The position numbers and the translations under genes are program-made. The notes under the pieces were generated by a model that was not told the DNA's origin, searched no databases, and was given only the letters and a program-made list of their open reading frames with translations. From JAXMAO01 sp046350375 (GTDB lineage Bacteria; Planctomycetota; Phycisphaerae; UBA1845; UTPLA1): a DNA stretch of 64,000 bases. Below, in pieces: positions 36,116 to 45,177 of the stretch (positions within the stretch are counted from its first letter, which is position 1; the number at the start of each line of letters is the position of its first letter). Location of the stretch: positions 62,001-126,000 of the forward strand of contig JAXMAO010000002.1 of assembly GCA_046350375.1 (NCBI GenBank), read 5' to 3'.

Positions 36116-36189
36116 CGCGCCCGGCAGGACTCGAACCTGCAACCTACTGGTTCGAAGCCAGCCACTCTATCCAATTGAGCTACGGGCGC
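36116..36189 (-). tRNA. tRNA-Arg (anticodon TCG)
   Basis: A full cloverleaf of 74 nt. The acceptor GCGCCCG (36189-36183) pairs with CGGGCGC (36123-36117). The D-arm is in TAGCTCAATTGGATAGAG. The anticodon stem GCTGG/CCAGT encloses the loop CTTCGAA, anticodon TCG, reading CGA. The T-arm is GCAGGTTCGAGTCCTGC. The discriminator is G at 36116; CCA is not encoded. Confidence 0.95.
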
Positions 36190-36308
36190 GGATGGTTCAT
36201 GGGGAGGATAGCCGCGGGCCGTGCGGCGGTCAACGCGGTTGGTGGCCGCGGGTTCGAGTCCGCGATTCCGCCGCGGGCGCGGCCAATCCGGCGGCTCAAC
36301 GCCGGGCG

Positions 36309-37319
36309 TCACATCAGCTCGGCGCGGCGCTCCTGCGGCGGCGGATCGAGCGGGCTGAACCAGAACCGGAGCAGGATTTCGAATTCACGGTCGGTCAGGA
36401 TGCGCGAGGCGACGTGCGTGCCATCCGAAACGCTGACGATCCACTGTAGCCCCTCGGACTTGGCCGCACACAGGGCTGACTCGCGGGCGCGGTAGAGCCG
36501 CCGGCCGCCCCGGTCGAGCACGCCGGCCGGGACGGCGTACCAGGCGCGGGGGTCCAACTGGATCCGGGCGACGACAACCACCAGCAAAGCGACGGGCCAG
36601 AAGATGTCGTGCCACGAGACCGCGCGTGCGGCAAGCAAGTGAAAGATATTCGTGATCATCATTGGAGAAACGAACAGCCACACCCAGTTGCTTTTCACCA
36701 GCACCCACCAACGCCGGGCGCTGCTGCCGGTCGGCGACGAGGGATCGTCGTGCGGCGTCGCGCCGCGGCCCTCGTGCAGCGCGAACCAGAGCTGGCGGAA
36801 GGGCGCTTCGAATTCGTTCAGTCCGAGCGGCTCGATCGGAAGCGCCAGCGGCTCGACGGCGAAGGGCTCCCGCATGCGGCCGGTCCGCACGGCGACACCG
36901 GCATGCCCGGCGCGCGCCAAGGCGGCTGCCAGAATGCTGGGGCGACTGGCAATGAGATCCAACGGGTAGTTTCGAGCCACATACTGGAGAATCTCCTGAG
37001 GCGTGGGCGGCGGCGATTGACGTGCGAATAAATCGAGGCGTTGCAGCCTGCGCCGGCTGCGGACGCCGAAGACGGCCAGAGCGAGAATGAGAAAAACCAC
37101 ACCGCCGACGCAGAGCGTGGCCACCCCCGGATGAAACGTCTGCGTCACCAGGCGCGCCAGGAAGACGACGATCGCGCCGGCAACGACGATCAGCAGAAAC
37201 AACCCGACCGCGAGCAGCGGAATCCAGGCGCGAAACAACGGCTGGTTCGATGGCACGTCCACCAGGCGGCTTGCGGGCGGCGGCGCCACGGTGGCAGGCG
37301 GCGAATCGGACATGTCCAT
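36309..37319 (-). CDS. Hypothetical membrane protein with four helices
   Basis: 336 residues. Two N-terminal helices ('IPLLAVGLFLLIVVAGAIVV' and 'ATLCVGGVVFLILALAVFGV') are followed by a soluble region of about 120 residues. Then come two more helices ('WVWLFVSPMMITNIFHLL' and 'IFWPVALLVVVVARI') and a C-terminal beta-rich part. The second half parallels the protein at 35487-36071. The start is ATG 37319 or 37313 ('MDMSDS' or 'MSDS'). It is the last of three genes on this strand from 39136. No family is recognised. Confidence 0.65.
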   Translation of the reverse strand: MDMSDSPPATVAPPPASRLVDVPSNQPLFRAWIPLLAVGLFLLIVVAGAIVVFLARLVTQTFHPGVATLCVGGVVFLILALAVFGVRSRRRLQRLDLFARQSPPPTPQEILQYVARNYPLDLIASRPSILAAALARAGHAGVAVRTGRMREPFAVEPLALPIEPLGLNEFEAPFRQLWFALHEGRGATPHDDPSSPTGSSARRWWVLVKSNWVWLFVSPMMITNIFHLLAARAVSWHDIFWPVALLVVVVARIQLDPRAWYAVPAGVLDRGGRRLYRARESALCAAKSEGLQWIVSVSDGTHVASRILTDREFEILLRFWFSPLDPPPQERRAELM

Positions 37320-37420
37320 ACGATAATCGCCGGCCGGCTCGGCCGCGACGCGGCGGGGCGACTCGGCGTCGCGACGTCGGGCGTCAGCCGTCTCATCGCG
37401 CAGCCGAGCAGCGGGGAGCG

Positions 37421-38248
37421 TCAGCCATCCGGCGCTGCGGCGGCCGCGGGCAAATCGGCGGGCGTTCGGGCGAACGGCGTGCCGCACTCCGGGCAGGTGT
37501 TCGACGCGAGCTGATAGAGCGGATAGCCGCACTTGGCGCAGTGCTCTTCCTCGATCTCGATCGAGAATTTCAGGCCGCAGCCGGCGCAGTGCGAACGCCC
37601 GGCCGGCAGCGTCTGCGAGCGATTGCAGCGCGGGCAGGTGAGCGTGAGCATCAGCTCGGTGGTGCGGACGGCCTCGCGGCGCGACAGGCCGGCAATGCGG
37701 TGCAGCACCATGACGGCGACCGAGCCGCTGATCAGCAGGATGGCGAGCGTGCCGAGGATCTGCGCTTCGTCGGAGCCGTGCAGCACGTTGCCGAGTGTTT
37801 CGGCGATGATGAAGCCGGCCAGCGTCGCCGTCACGGCCACGGTGATGATGCGGACCCACTCGTCGCTTCGCCGCAGCCGCGCGCCCGTCAGAATCGATAT
37901 GATCGCCAGCGCGACCGCGACCGTCCACGCGACGACGATCCAGTCGCCGTCGATGCTCGCCCAGGTCTGCCGCGCCCAGATTTCGAACAAGGTCAGGCCG
38001 CACGCCAGAACGGCCGCCAGCACGGTCGCCGGGCCGACCGGCATCCAGCGCCGCTTGACCCAGGCCTGCACGCCCACCATCGCCAGCAGCACGGCGGCGA
38101 GCAGGTCGACGCTGGTCGCCACCATGTCGCCGGCGAAGCTGGAATGGAAATCCGTCAGCAGGAACCAGATCGCCTGGGCGGCCGAGGCGACCACCAGCAG
38201 GATCATCAGCCACAGCAGGCGGCGCTGAATCTGGGTCGTGACGGGCAT
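37421..38248 (-). CDS. Seven-helix membrane protein with C-terminal zinc ribbons
   Basis: 275 residues. Hydrophobic segments span about residues 10-185. The C-terminal 90 residues carry four cysteine pairs ('TCPRCNRSQ', 'HCAGCGLKF', 'HCAKCGYPL' and 'TCPECGTPF'), two double zinc ribbons facing the cytoplasm. Proteins of this build often use the ribbon to contact nucleic acid or protein, but no function is known. It lies 63 bp after the DUF3105 lipoprotein gene and 101 bp before the next membrane protein, all on one strand. Confidence 0.7.
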   Translation of the reverse strand: MPVTTQIQRRLLWLMILLVVASAAQAIWFLLTDFHSSFAGDMVATSVDLLAAVLLAMVGVQAWVKRRWMPVGPATVLAAVLACGLTLFEIWARQTWASIDGDWIVVAWTVAVALAIISILTGARLRRSDEWVRIITVAVTATLAGFIIAETLGNVLHGSDEAQILGTLAILLISGSVAVMVLHRIAGLSRREAVRTTELMLTLTCPRCNRSQTLPAGRSHCAGCGLKFSIEIEEEHCAKCGYPLYQLASNTCPECGTPFARTPADLPAAAAAPDG

Positions 38249-38311
38249 GCGCGGAATGATACTCGGCCGGCGCGCCGCGCGGGCGCGACGCGACCTGCGA
38301 TCAGCCGGGCG

Positions 38312-39136
38312 TCAGATTTCCTCGGCCTCGGGCGAGCAGTCGACGTTGCGGAGGTAGAACGCGATCATGCCGGGCTGGTCGAAGGTGGCGAAGTCGTGCT
38401 GCGCGTCCCACGAGACGGCCATGAAGGGCACGGAGAGTCCGGGGAAGCGCGTGATGACGATCTGCTTGATGCCGAACTGGTTGGCCGGCGCGGCGGCGAA
38501 CAGGTTGCGGAGCTGGTCGAGCGTTTCGGGCGGGCAGTCGCCGGGGCAGTCGTAGAGAAAGACGACGTAGCCGTGCTCGAGGTTGTGGACCCAGACTTCG
38601 GGCTGGACGGTGGTGTCCTTGAATCCGGGCGAGATGGGGGCGACGCCGGCCTGGGAGTAATGATTGCCGGAGGCCGGCGGATGGGCGCGGTAGTTGACGG
38701 TGGTGCCGACGGCGACGTGGGTGTTGCCTTCGTCCGCCACGCAGCGATCGCCGAACGGATTGGGGGCGGAGTCGGCCGTTCCGCCGACGGGAATGTCAAC
38801 CGTCGTGTGGGTGGAGAAAGTGGAGCCGTCGGCTCGCGTGGCGACGAGCTGCACCTGGTAGGCGCCGGTGTCGTCGAAGGTGTGGACGACGTCTTCGCCG
38901 AACGGGGCCACGCCATCGGGGAAGAACCAGCGGAAGGTCACCCCCGGCTCGGAGCTGATGGCCTTGAGCCGCGCCGTGCGGCTGTAGATGTTGCAGCCGA
39001 CGCGCGTCCGGCTGATGGTGAGCGTCGGGGGGGTGAGCGGCAGGACGGAGCCGGTCTGGCAGCCTGTCCAGGCGGTCGCGGCGACCAGCGCGCCGAGCGC
39101 AACGCCGGCGCAGGCGCGAACGGAAATTCGATCCAT
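38312..39136 (-). CDS. DUF3105 lipoprotein with PKD-like domain
   Basis: 274 residues. The signal peptide ends 'AATAWTGC', a probable lipobox. A PKD-like beta domain (about 35-120, 'VTFRWFFPDGVAPFGEDVVH') is followed by a DUF3105 domain ('RAHPPASGNHYSQAG', 'VHNLEHGYVVFLYDCPG'). The histidines of 'NLEHG' and 'GNHY' are conserved in that family and may bind a metal. The start ATG 39136 has AAGGTG before it, which is clearer than the in-frame ATG at 39151. The function of DUF3105 is not known. Confidence 0.75.
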   Translation of the reverse strand: MDRISVRACAGVALGALVAATAWTGCQTGSVLPLTPPTLTISRTRVGCNIYSRTARLKAISSEPGVTFRWFFPDGVAPFGEDVVHTFDDTGAYQVQLVATRADGSTFSTHTTVDIPVGGTADSAPNPFGDRCVADEGNTHVAVGTTVNYRAHPPASGNHYSQAGVAPISPGFKDTTVQPEVWVHNLEHGYVVFLYDCPGDCPPETLDQLRNLFAAAPANQFGIKQIVITRFPGLSVPFMAVSWDAQHDFATFDQPGMIAFYLRNVDCSPEAEEI

Positions 39137-39183
39137 TGGCAGCACCTTCATTGAATTCGGCCCAGGCGAGAGACGGACGCCTG

Positions 39184-39189
39184 ATTCTA
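39184..39189 (-). promoter_or_regulatory. TAGAAT -10-like box before the DUF3105 gene
   Basis: TAGAAT on the minus strand, 48 bp before the ATG at 39136. No clear -35. Confidence 0.3.
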
Positions 39190-39280
39190 GGTCGCCGTTC
39201 GGCCCGCGGACGATTGAATTTCGGGGTTCGCGGCGGGCGGCTTGAGACCCGACCCGGGGCCCGATATCTTGCGGGTCGAG

Positions 39281-40096
39281 ATGCCCATCCACGCTACCGC
39301 TATCATCGACCGGCAGGCCGAGGTGGATTCATCGGCCGACATCGGACCGTTCGTGGTGATCGAGGGGGCGGTCCGAATCGGCCCGCGATGCAAGATCTAT
39401 CCGAACGCCTATCTATCGGGCTGGACCGAGCTGGGGGCCGACGTGCAGGTGCACCCGAACGCGGTGGTCGGCCACCTGCCGCAGGATTTTCACTTTTCGG
39501 GCGAGCGGTCGTACTGCCGGATCGGCGACGGGACGATCATCCGCGAGGGGGCCAGCGTTCACCGCGGGACGCAGCCGGAGTCGTGGACGACGGTCGGCAA
39601 GAACTGCTTCATTCTGGCCAGCGCCCACATCGGCCACAACTGCGTGGTTGGGGATGGGGCGAAGATCTACAACTGCGCGGCCTTGTCGGGGCACGTCGAG
39701 GTCGGCCAGAACGCGATCGTCTCGGGGTATTCGCTCGTGCACCAGTTCGTACGGATCGGCGACTACGTGATGATCGGCGGCGGCTCACGGATTACAAAAG
39801 ACGTGCCGCACTTCTTCGCCGCCTATGGCGAGAGCGAGTGTTACGGCTACAACGTCATCGGGCTGCGGCGCAGCGGGCAGTTTTCGACCGTGGAGATCGC
39901 CGAGGTGAAGCTGGCCTATCGCACGCTGTATCGGTCCGGGCTGCTGTTTCGGGCGGCGGTCGAGGAACTCGCCGCCGCCGTGCAGACGCGCACCGGCCGG
40001 GCGATCGTGGCGTTTCTGACCGCCCCCAGCAAGCGCGGGATCGTGGGGCCGTCGCGCAATGGGTCTGAGGAGGCCGACGCGAGCGCGTCGGTCTGA
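39281..40096 (+). CDS. lpxA: UDP-N-acetylglucosamine acyltransferase
   Basis: First step of lipid A synthesis, moving a hydroxyacyl chain from ACP to UDP-GlcNAc. 271 residues, the usual length. Left-handed beta-helix hexapeptides run from 'TAIIDRQAEVDSSADIGPFV' on; the catalytic His is in 'ASAHIGHNCVVGD', and 'GYSLVHQFVRIGDYVMIGGG' is typical. The C-terminal helices contain 'AYGESECYGYNVIGLRR'. The ATG at 39281 was chosen by family start 'MPIHATAIID'. The other raetz-pathway genes are not in the window. Ferritin follows 47 bp later. Confidence 0.88.
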   Translation: MPIHATAIIDRQAEVDSSADIGPFVVIEGAVRIGPRCKIYPNAYLSGWTELGADVQVHPNAVVGHLPQDFHFSGERSYCRIGDGTIIREGASVHRGTQPESWTTVGKNCFILASAHIGHNCVVGDGAKIYNCAALSGHVEVGQNAIVSGYSLVHQFVRIGDYVMIGGGSRITKDVPHFFAAYGESECYGYNVIGLRRSGQFSTVEIAEVKLAYRTLYRSGLLFRAAVEELAAAVQTRTGRAIVAFLTAPSKRGIVGPSRNGSEEADASASV

Positions 40097-40143
40097 AGCG
40101 CCGCCCGGCGGCGCGAGACAACCGATTCCAGGATGACACAGCC

Positions 40144-40647
40144 ATGCTGAGCAAGAAAATCGAAGCGGCGCTGAACAAGCAGTTGAACCACGAGATGACG
40201 GCCTTCTATCACTACCTGGCGATGGAGGCCTGGTTCGAAGAGCACAACCTGAGCGGCTTTGCGAACTGGATGCGCGCCCAGGGGCTGGAGGAGCTTGAAC
40301 ACTGCCGGCGGATCTTCAAGTATGTCTCCGACCGCGGCGGCGCGATCGACCTGCAGGCGATCGGCAAGCCGCCTTCGACGTTCAAGTCACCGCGGGCGGT
40401 GTTCGCCAAGGCCGCCGAGCTGGAGACCGACAATACGCGCGCCATTCACGCCGTCTATGCGCTGGCGGTCGATGAAAACGACTATGCCACGCAGAGCGCG
40501 ATGAAGTGGTTCATCGACGAGCAGGTCGAGGAAGAGAAGACGACGCGCGAGATCGAAGCGCTGCTGGCGATGGCGGGGGACAATCAGAGCGCGATGCTGC
40601 TGCTGAACAGCAAGCTGGGCGAGCGGGCCGCCGGCGGCGAGAGCTGA
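40144..40647 (+). CDS. ftnA: Bacterial non-haem ferritin
   Basis: 167 residues of a four-helix bundle that oxidises and stores iron. Ferroxidase-site residues appear in 'NHEMTAFYHYLAMEAWFEEH', 'LEELEHCRRIF' and 'IDEQVEEEKTTREIEALL'. 'YVSDRGGAIDL' is also typical of FtnA. It has no haem-binding Met of bacterioferritin type. It is 47 bp after lpxA on the same strand and converges with the permease gene, only 10 bp apart. Confidence 0.9.
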   Translation: MLSKKIEAALNKQLNHEMTAFYHYLAMEAWFEEHNLSGFANWMRAQGLEELEHCRRIFKYVSDRGGAIDLQAIGKPPSTFKSPRAVFAKAAELETDNTRAIHAVYALAVDENDYATQSAMKWFIDEQVEEEKTTREIEALLAMAGDNQSAMLLLNSKLGERAAGGES

Positions 40648-40657
40648 GCCGGCCGGA

Positions 40658-41857
40658 CTATCCGACCTCGCGCGTCTCGAACAGGGCGGCCGCCAAGGCG
40701 ACCAGCGCGGCGAGCTGGGCCGCGGTGTAGCCCGCCACCCCCGCGACGTAGCTCCAGGGGATGACGCGGTCGTCCGACAGCGCGTCGATCATCCACAGCA
40801 GCTGAAAGTTGGGCAGGACGCGGTAGGCCACCTTGGCCCACAGCGCGCCGGCCACGTCGAGCGGCTGGAGAAAGTGATCGGTCACCAGCCCGGCGCACAG
40901 CGCCACCACGCATAACAGCAGCGTCGGCACGATCGCCAGGCGCGTCGACGCGGCCAGCGCCACGGCGCAGAGAATGAGCACGGCGAGGAAGACCAGGAAC
41001 GACGCCTTGAGCAGATCGGGCGTGGTGATCTTGCGCGACTCGACCACCAGCCAGTCGATGCGCTGGTGCCACGATTCGTCCGGCGACAGGTCGCGCAACT
41101 GCGTGCGCTCTTCATCGGTGATCGGGCCCTTCCAGTTGTGCCGCACCAGCCGGCCATCGACGCCCGGGCGCGGCGGCTGCTGGTCGTAGGACTCGAACTC
41201 GACGATTCCGGCGAGCTTGTCGAGCGGGAGGATTTCGGCCGGCAGGCGGACGTTTTCCTGCACGGTGCGGTAGCGGCTGACGGTCCAGTCACGGTCGATG
41301 AAGAACAGGATGGTCATGGAGATGACCAGGGCCGGGGCGATCAGGCCGACGGCGGTCGGCAGATACTTCCAGTCGAACAGGTAGTTGAGCACGGCGGCGG
41401 CGACGAGCATGAGCAGCACCACGCCGGGACCGAGCACCAGCACAGTGGGGTCGGACGAATCGGAGGCCGTTTGCAGGACGCCGTGGCGGACGGTCATGAG
41501 CAGCGCGATGGTGGCGATGAGGTGGGCGACGGCGGCGGCTGCGAACACGCCGAGCGCCTTGCCAAGGATGAACAGGCCGCGCGGCAGCGGCTTGGAGACG
41601 GTCGTGAGAACGGTTTTCTGGTCGATCTCCTGGCTGAGCACGGCCGAGGCCGAAAAGGCCGCCAAGAACAAACCCTGCATGAGCAGCGTAGAAAGACCGA
41701 TGTCGCGGAGCAGCTTGTTGTCGTCGTCGAGCGTCCAGCCCGTGAGCGGCGGAGCCATCACGAACGCCCCGAGCATGGTGAGGATGATGACGGCGTAGAT
41801 CGGCTGGCGCACGGTTTGATGAAACGTGTTGACCGCGATGGCCCGCAGCTTGTTCAC
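40658..41857 (-). CDS. ABC-2 type permease
   Basis: 399 residues with about six membrane helices: one near the N-terminus, four between residues 55 and 195, and others after 290. A large loop lies between (about 200-285). The motif 'VSKPLPRGLFILGKALG' matches 'AAKPLPRWQLLAGKWVG' of the permease at 47907-49649. The protein is therefore a paralogue of it and may pair with the ATPase at 46633. It is transcribed divergently from the SPFH cluster, 223 bp away. The cargo is unknown. Confidence 0.75.
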   Translation of the reverse strand: MNKLRAIAVNTFHQTVRQPIYAVIILTMLGAFVMAPPLTGWTLDDDNKLLRDIGLSTLLMQGLFLAAFSASAVLSQEIDQKTVLTTVSKPLPRGLFILGKALGVFAAAAVAHLIATIALLMTVRHGVLQTASDSSDPTVLVLGPGVVLLMLVAAAVLNYLFDWKYLPTAVGLIAPALVISMTILFFIDRDWTVSRYRTVQENVRLPAEILPLDKLAGIVEFESYDQQPPRPGVDGRLVRHNWKGPITDEERTQLRDLSPDESWHQRIDWLVVESRKITTPDLLKASFLVFLAVLILCAVALAASTRLAIVPTLLLCVVALCAGLVTDHFLQPLDVAGALWAKVAYRVLPNFQLLWMIDALSDDRVIPWSYVAGVAGYTAAQLAALVALAAALFETREVG

Positions 41858-41960
41858 GACCCGTGTCTCCCGGCAACATCTTCTACGTTGCCGGCGCGGC
41901 GTGGGTCAAGCCGGGATGGCACAGAAGCGCTCGACCCTAGTCGAAAGCGCCGGGCCACCC

Positions 41961-41966
41961 TAGAAT
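41961..41966 (+). promoter_or_regulatory. TAGAAT -10-like box before the SPFH/ABC cluster
   Basis: TAGAAT stands 114 bp before the ATG at 42081, with a poor TAGTCG -35 at 17-bp spacing. It is the only promoter-like site seen ahead of the six-gene cluster. Confidence 0.35.
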
Positions 41967-42080
41967 TGCCCGCCGCCGGATGCGGCACCGCAACCGGCCC
42001 TCGAAACTCAAACTGACCGGCCCGTGGAACCGCCGGACGCTCCGTCGCGTCCAACCCGCCGGCAGCGGAACCCTCAACCC

Positions 42081-44189
42081 ATGCAGACCGACGACCGTCG
42101 CGGAGAATCAGTGGCCGGTCTGGGCCTGGCCGTCGGCCTGGCCGGGTTCATCACCTTTGCGTTGCTGGGGCGGAGCAACCTCAGCCTGGCGACCTACGCC
42201 ACCGGCTGGCTGCTGCTGGGGAGCGTCGGAATCTGGGCACTCATCTGGGTGCGGCTGCACCAGGTGCGCCTGCTGGCGCGCGAAAAGCAGGAGGTGGCCG
42301 AGCTCGAGCGCGAGCGGCGCGAGCGGCTGCGCGGCGCCGGGAGCGTCTTCTCGGAGCAGGACGCCGACCAGATGGAAGCCCTGTCGATGGGGCGGCGGCT
42401 GCAGACGCTGGAGCGCTGGTTCATTCCAGTGCTGGCGCTGGCGACGGCGGCCGGGCTGACGTTTGCCGGCGTTCGCTTCCTGCCGGGCGTGCTGCCGTGG
42501 CAGTTTGCCGTAGATGCGGCGGCGGCGGGCGCGCGGAACGCGTCGATGATGGCGTTTTTCGCCGGCGCGACCGCGTTCATCACCTTTGCCATTTCGCGCT
42601 ACGCGCTGGGGATGAGCCGCGTGGCGTCGGCCGCCGACTGGACGCCGCTGCGGGCGGGCGGGGCCTACTTTTTCGGGGTGGCGATCACGTCGCTGGCGCT
42701 GGCGGTGGCGCTGATTCTGGCGCACAACGGCTATGCCGACTGGGAGCGGCGCGTGGCGGTGGCGGTGGGCGGGCTGATGGTCCTGCTGGCCGCCGAGATT
42801 GCGATCAATTTTGTGCTCGACTTCTACCGCCCGCGCGTCGCGGGGCAGCCGCAGCGCGTCTTCTACGAAAGCCGCGTGCTGGGCGTGTTCTGCGAGCCGG
42901 AGGGCATCATCCGCAGCGTCGCGCACACCATCGACTACCAGTTCGGGTTCAAGGTGAGCGAGACCTGGTTCTACCAGTTGCTGGGCCGGGTGATTGTGCC
43001 GCTGCTGATCTTTCAGGCGCTGGTGCTGGTGTCGCTGACCTGCCTGGTGGTGGTGCCGCAGGGGTACGAGGCGGTGGTGGAAGTGACGCCGCCGTGGGGC
43101 ACGGGCTATCGCTGGGTGGCGACGCCGGGCGTGGGGCTGAGCTGGCCGTGGCCGGTGGCGCGGACGACGCTCATTCCGGTCGAGCGCGTGCAGCGGATGG
43201 AGCTCGGCTATGACCGCGCCGCCGAGAAGCCGCGCGACAAGGCAAAGCTGGCGCGCTGGCAGCTCGAGCAGATGGAGGTGACGCTCTGGACGCAGCGGCA
43301 CCGCGTGCGTGAGTATCAGCTGCTGGTGGCCGACCGCCGCGCCTCGGCCGACACCAAGGTGCCGGTCAACCTGCTGTCGGTCACCATGCCGGTGCACTGG
43401 CGCGTCAAGCCGGACAAGGCGCTGGAGTTCTACAAGCAGTCGGATCGCATCGGCGAGATCATCGAGGCGCTGGCCTATCGCGAGCTGACGCGCTACGCGG
43501 CCCACGCCGACCTGCTGGACATGATCGGCAGCGGCGGGATCGAGGCGGCGCAGCAGATTCGCGCCAGCCTGCAGGCGGCCTGCGACCGCGGCGGCGCCGG
43601 GCAAGGCGACCTGGGGGTGGAAATCGTCTACGTCGGCGTGGGCGGCGTGCACCCGCCGACCGACGTCGCCGAGGCGTATGAGAACGTGGTGGTCGCCTAC
43701 GAGCAGCGCGACACCAAGATCAAGCAGGCGCTGACCGACGCCGGCAAGATCCAGATTCTCGCGGCGGGCGAGAAGTTCCAGCAGATCTACGACGCCATCA
43801 TCTCCGAGGACGCGGCCCGCAACGCCGGCGGAGACGGGCTCGAGGCGCGCACCGCGGCGGTGGACCAGCTCATCCGCAACGGCCTGGCGGGCGACGCGCG
43901 CGAGGTGGCGGCCGCGGCCGAGGAATATCTCTATCGCCGCGTCACGCTCGAAGGGGCGTCGGCCGAGCTGTTCAAGATTCAGCGCCTGGCCTATGCCCGC
44001 GCGCCGCGCGTGTACAAGACGCGCGCCTACCTGCGGACGCTGGTCGACGGTATGGCCGACGTGCAGAAGTACATCGTGGCGGTTTCGCACCCCGAGCGCG
44101 TGCTTTACCAGCTGGACGTGAAACCGCCGCCGCCGCTCGAGACGCTCAGCCAGGAGATCAAGTCCTTCCAGGAGAGCGGCGGAAAGTAA
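42081..44189 (+). CDS. SPFH-domain protein with long multi-helix N-terminus
   Basis: 702 residues. Six membrane helices occupy the first 260 residues, with a charged coil after the second ('REKQEVAELERERRERL'). A seventh helix ('LLIFQALVLVSLTCLVVV') leads into an SPFH/prohibitin domain (about 325-600: 'PQGYEAVVEVTPPWGTGY', 'LLSVTMPVHWRVKPDKALEF'). A helical C-terminus resembles HflK ('AYENVVVAYEQRDTKIKQAL'). Such proteins form large ring assemblies in membranes. The seven-helix extension is unlike HflK. It is first of six tightly spaced genes; the next starts 34 bp later. Confidence 0.8.
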   Translation: MQTDDRRGESVAGLGLAVGLAGFITFALLGRSNLSLATYATGWLLLGSVGIWALIWVRLHQVRLLAREKQEVAELERERRERLRGAGSVFSEQDADQMEALSMGRRLQTLERWFIPVLALATAAGLTFAGVRFLPGVLPWQFAVDAAAAGARNASMMAFFAGATAFITFAISRYALGMSRVASAADWTPLRAGGAYFFGVAITSLALAVALILAHNGYADWERRVAVAVGGLMVLLAAEIAINFVLDFYRPRVAGQPQRVFYESRVLGVFCEPEGIIRSVAHTIDYQFGFKVSETWFYQLLGRVIVPLLIFQALVLVSLTCLVVVPQGYEAVVEVTPPWGTGYRWVATPGVGLSWPWPVARTTLIPVERVQRMELGYDRAAEKPRDKAKLARWQLEQMEVTLWTQRHRVREYQLLVADRRASADTKVPVNLLSVTMPVHWRVKPDKALEFYKQSDRIGEIIEALAYRELTRYAAHADLLDMIGSGGIEAAQQIRASLQAACDRGGAGQGDLGVEIVYVGVGGVHPPTDVAEAYENVVVAYEQRDTKIKQALTDAGKIQILAAGEKFQQIYDAIISEDAARNAGGDGLEARTAAVDQLIRNGLAGDAREVAAAAEEYLYRRVTLEGASAELFKIQRLAYARAPRVYKTRAYLRTLVDGMADVQKYIVAVSHPERVLYQLDVKPPPPLETLSQEIKSFQESGGK

Positions 44190-44223
44190 CCGGCCGGCGC
44201 GCCGGTCACGGGAGACCCCTGCG

Positions 44224-45174
44224 ATGCGATCCACCGGAACCAAGCTGGCCGCACTCTTCGTGGTGATTGTGCTGCTGCTGGCGATGACGGCCCACCAGGT
44301 GCGCTTCACCGAGACGGCCGTCGTGACGCGCTTCAGCCGCGTGCAGCGGGTCATTCCGGTCGACCAGGCCGGGCTGATCTTCACCGCCCCTTGGCCGATC
44401 GACAGCGTGCACCAGTATGACGCGCGGCTGCGGATTCTGACGACCGACTTCTCGCAGCTGTCGACCGAGGACCAGAAGACCGTGACGGTGTCGGCCTATG
44501 CGACCTGGCGGATCGCCGACGCCGAGCGCTTCCTGCGGGCCGTGGGCGTCGAGGAAGGGGCCGACGCGAAGATCGGCGACCTGCTGAAGAACGAGATCAG
44601 CAACGTGCTGCGGCGCCACCCGCTGGCCGACCTGGTCAACGTCGACCCGGCCAAAATGCGCTTCGACGCGGTCGAGAAAGAGGTGCGCGAAAGCGTCGCC
44701 GGGCAGTGCATGCAGACCTACGGCATCGAGGTGGTGACCGTGGGCATTCAGCGGCTGGGGCTGCCCGAGTCGAACACGCGCGAGGTGTTCGAGCGGATGA
44801 AGGCCGACCGGCAGAAGGAGAGCAACGCCCTGGTCGCCGAAGGCGACGCGCGGGCCAAGCAGATTCGCGCCGACGCCGACCAGGTCGCGTCGCGCATCCT
44901 GACGCGGTCGCGGGCCTATGCGAAGAAGCTGCGGGCCGAAGGCGACGCGCGGGCGGCGCAGTACTTCGCCGAGCTGCAGAAGTCCGAGGAGTTCAGCGCG
45001 TTCCTGAAGAGCCTCGAGGCGCTGCGGTCGATTCTGCAATCGGGCAAGACCACGATCATCATCGACGCCAACCGCACGATTCCGTTCAACCTGCTGACCG
45101 ACACGCAGACCAAGCCCGGCGCCGCCGCGGCCCCCCGGCAGGATTCCGACACCACCGCCCGGCGCGGAGAGTAG
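44224..45174 (+). CDS. HflC-like SPFH protein
   Basis: 316 residues. One N-terminal helix ('LAALFVVIVLLLAMTAH'), an SPFH domain ('VRFTETAVVTRFSRVQRVI' to 'VDPAKMRFDAVEKEVRE'), then a long Ala/Glu-rich coil ('EGDARAKQIRADADQVASR' and 'EGDARAAQYFAELQKSEEF'), as in HflC. HflK/HflC normally hold the FtsH protease; no ftsH is in the window. It is 3 bp before the next SPFH gene, so the two are probably made in equal amounts. I do not use the name hflC because three SPFH genes are present and the partner is an ABC exporter. Confidence 0.85.
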   Translation: MRSTGTKLAALFVVIVLLLAMTAHQVRFTETAVVTRFSRVQRVIPVDQAGLIFTAPWPIDSVHQYDARLRILTTDFSQLSTEDQKTVTVSAYATWRIADAERFLRAVGVEEGADAKIGDLLKNEISNVLRRHPLADLVNVDPAKMRFDAVEKEVRESVAGQCMQTYGIEVVTVGIQRLGLPESNTREVFERMKADRQKESNALVAEGDARAKQIRADADQVASRILTRSRAYAKKLRAEGDARAAQYFAELQKSEEFSAFLKSLEALRSILQSGKTTIIIDANRTIPFNLLTDTQTKPGAAAAPRQDSDTTARRGE

Positions 45175-45177
45175 CCC

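Noticed and set aside
36241..36272. A second tRNA: a T-arm-like GGTTCGAGTCC just beyond tRNA-Arg.
   Set aside because: The T stem does not pair in canonical register and no acceptor or D-arm fits. It may be a chance match or remnant.
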